NCBI GenBank assembly: GCA_017410455.1
Contig: JAFQQT010000024.1
Span: forward strand, 1 to 46,599
Direction of reading: 5' to 3'
DNA from: Clostridia bacterium
Lineage (GTDB): Bacteria; Bacillota; Clostridia; Christensenellales; Aristaeellaceae
Length of the DNA stretch: 46,599 nucleotides
The first letter of the stretch is position 1, and the number at the start of each line of letters is the position of its first letter. Made by a program: the position numbers and the translations under genes. The notes under the pieces were generated by a model. The model saw only the letters and a program-made list of their open reading frames with translations. It was not told the DNA's origin and searched no databases. Shown here piece after piece: positions 40,643 through 46,599 of the stretch.

Positions 40643-42553
40643 ATGATCCTGCTTTCGCTGCAGGGGGTGCAGAAGAGCTTCGGCACCAACGAGGTGCTGC
40701 GCAATGCGTCGCTGGTGCTGCAGGACGGCCAGCGCATGGGCCTGGTGGGCGTCAACGGCTGCGGAAAATCGACGCTGATGAAGATCATCGCGGGTGTGGA
40801 AACGGCTGACGACGGCACGATCACCATGCAGAAGGGGCTGCGCCTGGGTTATCTGGCGCAGCAGGGCGAAGTGGGCCAGGGCCGGACGGTGCTGCAGGAG
40901 CTGGAAAGCGTCTTCGAGCCCGTGGTGCGCATGGAGCAGCAGCTGCGCGAGCTGGAGGAGCAGATGGCCGAGTGTGCCGACGATATGGCGCGCCTCAACC
41001 GCCTGGGGAACCAGTACGACCAGCTGACCCAGGAGTTCGAGCGCCGCAACGGCTATGGCTGGCGCTCCACGGTGCAGGGCGTGCTGGCGGGCCTGGGCTT
41101 CCGCAAGGAGCAGCAGGGTCAGCTGGCCAGCCTCCTTTCCGGCGGCGAGCGCACGCGCCTGTGCCTGGGCCGGATGCTGCTGACCGAGCCCGACCTGCTG
41201 CTGCTGGACGAGCCGACGAACCACCTGGACCTCAAGTCCATCGCCTGGCTGGAGGAGTATCTGCGCTCCTACAAGGGCGCGGTGCTGCTCATCAGCCATG
41301 ACCGTTACTTCATGGATCATGTCTGCGACCGCATCTGCGAGCTGCTGCTGGGCACCACCGAGTGCTACGACGGCAACTATACCCAGTACATGCACCAGCG
41401 CACGGAGCGGTTCGAGATCCGCATGCGCGCCTGGGAGCTGCAGCAGAAGGAGATCGCCCGCCAGGAGGCGATCATCGCCCGATACCGCCAGTTCAACCGG
41501 GAAAAGTCGATCCGTCTGGCGGAGAGTCGGGAGAAGCGCCTGGAGAAGGTGGAGCGCCTGGAAAAGCCCCAGGACGAGAGCGCCATCCGCTTCCGCTTTG
41601 ATACCCGCCGCCGTACGGGCGACGATGTGATGATGATCGAGGGCCTGGCCAAGGGCTACGACGGCCGCACGCTGTTCCGGCAGGTGAAGCTGCATGTGCG
41701 CGCGGGCGACCGCATCGCCCTCATAGGCGACAACGGCGTGGGCAAGTCAACCTTCATCAAGTGCATCACCGGCGAGGTGAAGCCGGATGCGGGCGAAATC
41801 CGCTTCGGTGCGGGCGTTGACCTGGGATACTACGACCAGCATCAGGCCCATCTGCACGAGGGCAAGACCGTGCTGGATGAGGTGTGGGACGACTTCCATC
41901 GCCTTGACCAGACGGAGGTGCGCGGCGCACTGGGCCTCTTCCTCTTCACGGGGGACGAGGTGCTCATGCCCATCAGCACCCTCTCCGGCGGCGAGAAGGG
42001 CCGCGTGGCGCTGACCAAGCTCATGCTGCGCAAGGACAATGTCCTCCTGCTGGACGAGCCCACCAACCATCTTGACATGGACTCCCGAGAGGTGCTGGAG
42101 GATGCCCTGGCGGACTTCCCGGGCACCATCATCGCCATCAGCCACGACCGCTACTTCATCAACCGCTTCGCCACCAAGGTGATCGTGCTCACGCCCGATG
42201 GCCTGCTGGAGTACCTGGGCAACTACGACGACTACTTCGAGAAGATCAACCGCCAGCAGGAGCCGGACGGCGAGTTCGCCGGCATGACCCGCACGGCCAT
42301 CGAGAAGGAGAAGCGCAAGAGCCGCGAGGAGGAGAAGCGCATCCGCGAGCGCAAGGCGGCCCTGGCGGCGGCTGAGGCGGCCATCGCCAAGGCGGAGGAG
42401 GAGTCGATGGAGATCGAGGCGCAGCTGGCGGATCCGGCAACCTATCAGGATGCGGAGCTGGCGGCCCGGCTGGCAAAGGCTTATCAGGAGAAAAAAGTTG
42501 AGATTGAGAAGCTGTACTCCGCGTGGGAAGAAATGGAATCTGAGGCGGAGTGA
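40643..42553 (+). CDS. ABC-F family ATPase (translation factor-like)
   Basis: A 636-residue soluble protein with two ABC ATPase domains and no membrane segment. Domain 1 has Walker A GVNGCGKST (about 36-44) and signature LLSGGERTRL. Domain 2 has Walker A GDNGVGKST and signature TLSGGEKGRVALTK. Walker B motifs are LLLLDEPTNHLDLKS and LLLDEPTNHLDMDS. The linker between the domains holds the EDR-type helices (RQEAIIARYRQFNREKS). The C-terminus is a coiled coil (KEKRKSREEEKRIRERKAAL). Members act at the ribosome as translation or antibiotic-protection factors. The start at 40643 is supported by GAGAGG 8 bases upstream; the GTG at 40634 is less likely. The subfamily (EttA, Uup or resistance type) is unclear. 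Confidence 0.9.
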   Translation: MILLSLQGVQKSFGTNEVLRNASLVLQDGQRMGLVGVNGCGKSTLMKIIAGVETADDGTITMQKGLRLGYLAQQGEVGQGRTVLQELESVFEPVVRMEQQLRELEEQMAECADDMARLNRLGNQYDQLTQEFERRNGYGWRSTVQGVLAGLGFRKEQQGQLASLLSGGERTRLCLGRMLLTEPDLLLLDEPTNHLDLKSIAWLEEYLRSYKGAVLLISHDRYFMDHVCDRICELLLGTTECYDGNYTQYMHQRTERFEIRMRAWELQQKEIARQEAIIARYRQFNREKSIRLAESREKRLEKVERLEKPQDESAIRFRFDTRRRTGDDVMMIEGLAKGYDGRTLFRQVKLHVRAGDRIALIGDNGVGKSTFIKCITGEVKPDAGEIRFGAGVDLGYYDQHQAHLHEGKTVLDEVWDDFHRLDQTEVRGALGLFLFTGDEVLMPISTLSGGEKGRVALTKLMLRKDNVLLLDEPTNHLDMDSREVLEDALADFPGTIIAISHDRYFINRFATKVIVLTPDGLLEYLGNYDDYFEKINRQQEPDGEFAGMTRTAIEKEKRKSREEEKRIRERKAALAAAEAAIAKAEEESMEIEAQLADPATYQDAELAARLAKAYQEKKVEIEKLYSAWEEMESEAE

Positions 42554-42594
42554 GTGTGAAGACGTACTGCTGAAAAGCAGGGAGTAATACACGG

Positions 42595-42632
42595 ATCCGG
42601 ACGTGTCCATCGGAGGCGCGTCCGGATTTCTG
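42595..42632 (+). terminator. Probable terminator after the ABC-F gene
   Basis: ATCCGGACG (42595-42603) and CGTCCGGAT (42619-42627) form a perfect 9-base stem with a 15-base loop, followed by TTCTGTT. Confidence 0.6.
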
Positions 42633-42902
42633 TTGTATACAGGCGTGTATAGGCCTGAAAGCGAAATATGGACACGCTGTGAAGCGTGTGCTTATGCGGA
42701 GCCGAAAGTCCTGTAAATAAAGGGATTGCAGATGATGATACGAATATTGCCGGGGGAGCAAGCCCCCATCCGGGACGGTTTCGGAGACAGGAATGGACAC
42801 ACCTGATGCCGTGTTGCAGTCGAAAACGGTGAAAGGCAGGGAAATGCAGGATGTGCGGAAAAAGAAGTTTGAAATTCTCTCAAAATAGATTTGAAAAACC
42901 TC
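42633..42902. other. Structured intergenic stretch of unknown role before the S10 promoter
   Basis: There is no convincing gene in these 270 bases. Several hairpins are visible: ACACGCT/AGCGTGT at 42672-42689 and GGGGG/CCCCC around 42753-42766. A run of A-rich sequence precedes the promoter. It may hold a small RNA, a lost gene or nothing. I recognise no riboswitch class. Confidence 0.45.
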
Positions 42903-42931
42903 TTGACAAGCGAGCATACATCCATTATAAT
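42903..42931 (+). promoter_or_regulatory. Sigma-A promoter of the S10 operon
   Basis: A perfect TTGACA (42903-42908) and TATAAT (42926-42931) are separated by 17 bases. An A/T-rich stretch lies just upstream. This is the best promoter in the window, in keeping with heavy ribosomal gene expression. Confidence 0.9.
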
Positions 42932-42937
42932 GTGACT

Positions 42938-43088
42938 GTTGTCTGTTCAGGGATGAAGTGGTAAGTTGCCGCCAGGCCAGGCGGGTAATTATCATGGACC
43001 AGCCCGATAATCGGGCGACGGACTCGAGGGACGCGGCGGAGCCTGCACCTGCAGTGGGAACCGTAACGGCGTCACCGAGACGAAATAG
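42938..43088 (+). promoter_or_regulatory. Structured 5' leader of the S10 operon
   Basis: The leader is about 160 bases long. It contains CCGCC/GGCGG (42969-42984), GCCCGA/TCGGGC (43002-43016) and a CTGCA/TGCAG hairpin near 43048. Long structured leaders often allow feedback control by a ribosomal protein. Whether L4, as in enteric bacteria, or another protein binds here cannot be read. Confidence 0.5.
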
Positions 43089-43099
43089 GAGGTAAATCA

Positions 43100-43408
43100 A
43101 TGGCCATCCAGAAGATCCGCATCAAGCTCAAGAGCTATGATCACACCCTGATCGACCAGTCTGCTGAGCAGATTGTCGAAACCGCCAAGCGCACGGGCGC
43201 CCGCGTGTCGGGCCCGATTCCGCTCCCCACGGAGAAGGAGATCGTGACCATCCTGCGCGCCACCCACAAGTACAAGGACAGCCGCGAGCAGTTCGAGCGT
43301 CGCACCCACAAGCGTCTGATCGACATCATCAACGCCAGCCCCAAGACGGTTGACGCGATGTCGAGGCTTGCGCTTCCTGCTGGCGTCGAAATTGAAATGA
43401 AGCTGTAA
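43100..43408 (+). CDS. rpsJ: 30S ribosomal protein S10
   Basis: A 102-residue protein of the small-subunit head, and also a transcription antitermination factor (NusE). Family signatures are visible: [20 protein letters not shown] and the loop segment [20 protein letters not shown]. It is the first gene of the S10 operon, with AGGAGG before the ATG. Codon choice is more restricted than in the neighbouring metabolic genes. Confidence 0.98.
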   Translation: MAIQKIRIKLKSYDHTLIDQSAEQIVETAKRTGARVSGPIPLPTEKEIVTILRATHKYKDSREQFERRTHKRLIDIINASPKTVDAMSRLALPAGVEIEMKL

Positions 43409-43426
43409 GGCAGGAGGAACGAAACA

Positions 43427-44065
43427 ATGAAGAAAGCGATCCTGGGTAAGAAGATCGGCATGACGCAGATCTTCACCGAAGATGGCCGTCTTGTTCCGGT
43501 CACCGTGATCGAGGCTGGCCCCTGCACTGTCGTGCAGACCAAGACTGTCGAGTCCGACGGCTACGCTGCCGTTCAGGTCGGCTTTGGCGAAATGACCGAG
43601 AAGCGCGCTGAGAAGCTGCTGAGCAAGCCTGTGAAGGGCCACTTCAAGAAGGCTGGCGTCGTTGCCAAGCGCGTGCTGCGCGAGTTCCGCTTCGACGATT
43701 GCTCCGGCTACAAGGTTGGCGATGTGCTGACCGTCGCTCAGTTCGCCACCGGCGACAAGATCGACGTGACCGGCACCTCCAAGGGCCACGGCTACACCGG
43801 CGCCATCCAGCGCTGGAATCAGCACACCGGCCCCATGGCCCACGGCTCCAAGTATCACCGCGGCGTGGGTTCCCTGAGCGCGAACTCTGATCCTTCCCGC
43901 GTGTTCAAGAACAAGCACATGGCCGGCCACTACGGCGTGGACCGCGTGACTGTTCAGAACCTGGAAGTCGTCTCTGTGGATGTGGAGCGCAACCTGCTGC
44001 TGGTCAAGGGCGCTGTGCCCGGCGCGAGCAAGGGTCTGCTGATCATCCGCGACACCGTCAAGTGA
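43427..44065 (+). CDS. rplC: 50S ribosomal protein L3
   Basis: A 212-residue protein near the peptidyl-transferase centre that helps start 50S assembly. It starts with [20 protein letters not shown]. The extended loop holds [20 protein letters not shown], then [20 protein letters not shown]. It is 18 bases after rpsJ, with an AGGAGG site. The order rpsJ-rplC is the usual one. Confidence 0.98.
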   Translation: MKKAILGKKIGMTQIFTEDGRLVPVTVIEAGPCTVVQTKTVESDGYAAVQVGFGEMTEKRAEKLLSKPVKGHFKKAGVVAKRVLREFRFDDCSGYKVGDVLTVAQFATGDKIDVTGTSKGHGYTGAIQRWNQHTGPMAHGSKYHRGVGSLSANSDPSRVFKNKHMAGHYGVDRVTVQNLEVVSVDVERNLLLVKGAVPGASKGLLIIRDTVK

Positions 44066-44087
44066 TGCCGCGAGGAGGAAAGTAACA

Positions 44088-44711
44088 ATGGCTAAGACTG
44101 CTCTTTACAATATGGAAGGCGCGGCCATTGGCGAGGTTGAGCTGAGCGACGCGATTTTCGCCTGCGAAGTCAACCAGGCCGCCATGCACCTGGTCGTCCG
44201 TTCCTACCTGGCCGCGCAGCGTCAGGGCACCCAGAGTGCCAAGACCCGCAGCGAAGTTCGCGGCGGCGGCCGTAAGATCTATCGTCAGAAGGGCACCGGC
44301 AATGCTCGCCACCACGGCAACCGCGCGCCCCAGTTCACCCACGGCGGCGTCGTGTTCGCTCCCAAGCCCCGCGATTACGTGATCGCGGTGCCCAAGAAGG
44401 TTCGCCGCCTGGCCTTCAAGTCCGCCATGACCTGCAAGCTGAACGCTGGCGAGATCGTCGTGGTTGACGCCCTGACCCTGGCTGAGGGCAAGACCAAGCT
44501 GATGGCCAAGGCCCTGAAGGCCCTGAAGGCCGAGAAGAAGGCTCTGGTCGTGCTGCCCGAGCGTGACGAGAACGTGGTCCGCGCCACCGCCAACCTGGCC
44601 GAGGCTGCCACCACCTACGTCAACACCCTGAATGTCTACGACATCCTGAACGCCGGCAAGCTGGTCATCACCAAGGCTGCCCTGGCGAACATCGAGGAGG
44701 TGTACGCATGA
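44088..44711 (+). CDS. rplD: 50S ribosomal protein L4
   Basis: A 207-residue protein of the exit tunnel. The long loop has the conserved RSEVRGGGRKIYRQKGTGNA. In some bacteria L4 represses its own operon through the S10 leader, so it is the first candidate regulator of the leader here. It overlaps rplW by 4 bases (ATGA). Confidence 0.98.
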   Translation: MAKTALYNMEGAAIGEVELSDAIFACEVNQAAMHLVVRSYLAAQRQGTQSAKTRSEVRGGGRKIYRQKGTGNARHHGNRAPQFTHGGVVFAPKPRDYVIAVPKKVRRLAFKSAMTCKLNAGEIVVVDALTLAEGKTKLMAKALKALKAEKKALVVLPERDENVVRATANLAEAATTYVNTLNVYDILNAGKLVITKAALANIEEVYA

Positions 44712-45013
44712 AGAACCCCCACGACATCATCCGCCGTCCGGTTCTGACCGAGAAGGCGTACGCCGGCATCGCCGACAAGCGTTATGTGTTCGAAGTGGAC
44801 GTCCGCGCGAACAAGACTGAGATCAAGCAGGCCATCGAGGCTGTCTTCGCTGAGGACGGCGTGAAGGTGGCGAAGGTCAACACCCTGCGCACCATCGGCA
44901 AGATCAAGCGCCAGGGCCGTACCGCTGGCCGCACCCCCGAGGTCAAGAAGGCCTATGTCACGCTGACGAAGGACTCCAAGCCGATCCGGTTCTTCGAAGG
45001 CATGGCTGAGTAA
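44708..45013 (+). CDS. rplW: 50S ribosomal protein L23
   Basis: A 101-residue protein at the tunnel exit that docks trigger factor and SRP. It begins KNPHDIIRRPVLTEKAYAGI and has the conserved VFEVDVRANKTEIKQAIEAV and VNTLRTIGKIKRQGRTAGRT segments. It is coupled to rplD by overlap. Confidence 0.98.
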   Translation: MKNPHDIIRRPVLTEKAYAGIADKRYVFEVDVRANKTEIKQAIEAVFAEDGVKVAKVNTLRTIGKIKRQGRTAGRTPEVKKAYVTLTKDSKPIRFFEGMAE

Positions 45014-45034
45014 GCTAAAGGGAGGACAAGGAAA

Positions 45035-45868
45035 ATGGCTATTCGTCTTTACAAGCCGACTTCGCCCGCCCGGCGCTTCATGTCGGTTCTGACTTACGAA
45101 GAGATCACCAAGAAGAGCCCTGAGAAGAGCCTGACCGAGGTTCTGAAGAAGAACGCCGGCCGCAACAAGCAGGGCAAGATCACCGTTCGTCACCAGGGCG
45201 GCGGCAACAAGATCAAGTACCGCATCATCGACTTCAAGCGCGACAAGGTGGACATCCCCGCCAAGGTTGCCGCGATCGAGTACGATCCCAACCGCAGCGC
45301 CTTCATCGCCCTGCTGTTCTACGCTGACGGCGAGAAGCGCTACATCCTGGCTCCTCTGGGCCTGAAGGTTGGCGACACCGTCATCTCCTCCGAGACTGCT
45401 GACATCAAGCCCGGCAACGCGCTGCCCATGTCCTGCATCCCGGTTGGCACCCTGATCCACAACCTGGAGCTCAAGCCCGGCCGCGGCGGCCAGCTGGTCC
45501 GTTCCGCCGGCATGAGCGCTCAGCTGATGGCCAAGGAAAACGGCTTCGCGACCGTGCGTCTGCCCTCCGGCGAGATGCGCAAGCTGCCCCTGAACGGCAA
45601 GGCCACCATCGGCACTGTGGGCAACACCGATCATGAGAATGTGCGTCTGGGCAAGGCTGGCCGCGTCCGCCACATGGGCATCCGTCCCACCGTCCGCGGC
45701 GTCGTCATGAACCCCTGCGACCATCCGCACGGCGGCGGCGAGGGCAAGAGCCCCGTTGGCATGCCCGCTCCTGTGACTCCGTGGGGCAAGCCCGCTCTGG
45801 GCCTGAAGACCCGCAAGCACAAGAAGTACTCCAACAAGATGATCGTCAAGCGCGCCAGCAAGAAGTAA
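45035..45868 (+). CDS. rplB: 50S ribosomal protein L2
   Basis: A 277-residue protein near the peptidyl-transferase centre. The family signatures include [20 protein letters not shown] and the late [20 protein letters not shown] with the conserved His. It has an AGGGAGG ribosome site. Confidence 0.98.
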   Translation: MAIRLYKPTSPARRFMSVLTYEEITKKSPEKSLTEVLKKNAGRNKQGKITVRHQGGGNKIKYRIIDFKRDKVDIPAKVAAIEYDPNRSAFIALLFYADGEKRYILAPLGLKVGDTVISSETADIKPGNALPMSCIPVGTLIHNLELKPGRGGQLVRSAGMSAQLMAKENGFATVRLPSGEMRKLPLNGKATIGTVGNTDHENVRLGKAGRVRHMGIRPTVRGVVMNPCDHPHGGGEGKSPVGMPAPVTPWGKPALGLKTRKHKKYSNKMIVKRASKK

Positions 45869-45901
45869 GCGCGCATCCTACAGGAAGGAGGCAGCCAATC
45901 A

Positions 45902-46180
45902 ATGAGCCGCTCTATCAAGAAGGGCCCCTATGTTGAGTCTGCGCTGTTCAAGCGCATTGAAGAAATGAACGCCAAGAACACGAAGAACGTTGTGAAGACC
46001 TGGTCCCGCTCTTCCACGATCTTCCCCCAGTTCGTCGGCCACACCATCGCCGTGCATGACGGCCGCAAGCATGTGCCGGTCTACGTCACCGAGGACATGG
46101 TCGGTCACAAGCTGGGCGAGTTTGCCCCCACCCGTACCTTCAAGGGTCACGCGGGTGACAAGGCTTCCGGCCGCAAGTAA
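45902..46180 (+). CDS. rpsS: 30S ribosomal protein S19
   Basis: A 92-residue head protein that contacts 16S rRNA and S13. It starts [20 protein letters not shown] and has [20 protein letters not shown], then [24 protein letters not shown] lies 9 bases before the ATG. Confidence 0.98.
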   Translation: MSRSIKKGPYVESALFKRIEEMNAKNTKNVVKTWSRSSTIFPQFVGHTIAVHDGRKHVPVYVTEDMVGHKLGEFAPTRTFKGHAGDKASGRK

Positions 46181-46197
46181 GAGAGGAGTGAAACGAA

Positions 46198-46587
46198 ATG
46201 GCAACCCGTTCTAAGGAAAAGGCGGCTGCCCGCAAGGCGAACGCTGATCGTCGCCCGAAGGCCCATGCCAAGTACGTTCGCATCTCCTCCCGCAAGGTGA
46301 AGATCGTGATCGATCTGATCCGCGGCAAGAATGTGGACGAGGCCATCGCCATCCTGACCTACACCCCCAAGGCCGCTTCCCCCGTTGTGCTCAAGGTGCT
46401 CAACAGCGCCATCGCCAACGCGGTGAACAACCAGGAGCTGAACCGTCAGGACCTGTATGTCGCCGAAGTGTACGCCAACCCCGGCCCCACGCTGAAGCGC
46501 TACGTTGCCCGCAGCCGCGGCAGCGCGTCCCCCATGCTCAAGCGCACCAGCCACATCAGCGTGGTGCTGGACCAGAAGAAGGCGTAA
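46198..46587 (+). CDS. rplV: 50S ribosomal protein L22
   Basis: A 129-residue protein lining the exit tunnel. Conserved parts are [20 protein letters not shown] and the loop [20 protein letters not shown]. The operon continues past the window: an AAGGAGG site at the very end should belong to rpsC. Confidence 0.97.
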   Translation: MATRSKEKAAARKANADRRPKAHAKYVRISSRKVKIVIDLIRGKNVDEAIAILTYTPKAASPVVLKVLNSAIANAVNNQELNRQDLYVAEVYANPGPTLKRYVARSRGSASPMLKRTSHISVVLDQKKA

Positions 46588-46599
46588 GGAGGTTTATCC

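Noticed and set aside
42633-42902. A riboswitch or known ncRNA before the S10 operon
   Set aside because: Hairpins are visible but none matches a class I know, and the next gene is ribosomal, so I left it unassigned.
42692-42925. A 77-residue minus-strand frame in the gap before rpsJ
   Set aside because: No ribosome site, no family, and it overlaps the S10 promoter.
1-46599. tRNA, rRNA, insertion sequences or phage genes
   Set aside because: No tRNA-like cloverleaf, rRNA core sequence, transposase or phage structural gene was recognised.

Overview
The window comes from a GC-rich bacterium of the Firmicutes/Clostridia type. The pointers are strong AGGAGG ribosome-binding sites, consensus sigma-A promoters, an ATP-type PEP carboxykinase, a YycJ-family hydrolase, an ABC-F ATPase, and a Clostridia-like S10 ribosomal operon. 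A gut or rumen Christensenellales-like lineage is my guess and is not proven. No rRNA, tRNA, CRISPR array, transposase or phage gene was found.

Left part (1-28,600), mixed strands. Positions 1-6139 (minus) hold a sugar-uptake operon: a 1150-residue membrane-anchored solute-binding protein with added beta-sandwich regions, two permeases, and an NHL-repeat protein cut by the window edge. A divergent AraC regulator (6475-7401) and a GH27 alpha-galactosidase (7483-8727) suggest alpha-galactoside use. Next come a YeiH-type transporter, a MATE exporter and a secreted, membrane-anchored repeat protein with an acidic tail (all minus). These are followed on the plus strand by three tandem M42 aminopeptidases, a GT-C-like membrane protein, a 71-residue unknown, a lipase-like hydrolase, a DUF1294 protein, RarA, an orphan histidine kinase, PckA and an acyltransferase. 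A Gfo/Idh/MocA oxidoreductase (minus) and a low-molecular-weight phosphatase (plus) close this part.

Middle (28,624-33,239). The non-coding stretch 28,624-28,958 holds five perfect TTATCCACA DnaA boxes plus near matches, and is a strong candidate for the chromosomal origin. It lies beside mnmE, a metallophosphoesterase, and parA-parB. That neighbourhood resembles the classical Firmicutes origin region, but dnaA, mnmG, rsmG and noc are not next to it here. Every gene to the right of the parA promoter is on the plus strand, as expected for a leading strand running away from this origin.

Right part (33,274-46,599), all plus. A polyprenyl-phosphate sugar transferase is followed by a split transketolase, two related secreted proteins and a LicD protein, which together look like envelope-polymer genes. 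Then come a YycJ hydrolase, a CPBP protease and an ABC-F ATPase. After a 546-base gap with a consensus promoter and a structured leader, the S10 operon begins (rpsJ-rplC-rplD-rplW-rplB-rpsS-rplV) and continues past the window.

The most interesting points are the dnaA-less origin locus, the solute-binding fusion protein, the new-looking secreted repeat family at 35,834-38,073, the acidic-tailed anchored protein at 11,631-13,562, and the unassigned structured DNA upstream of rpsJ.
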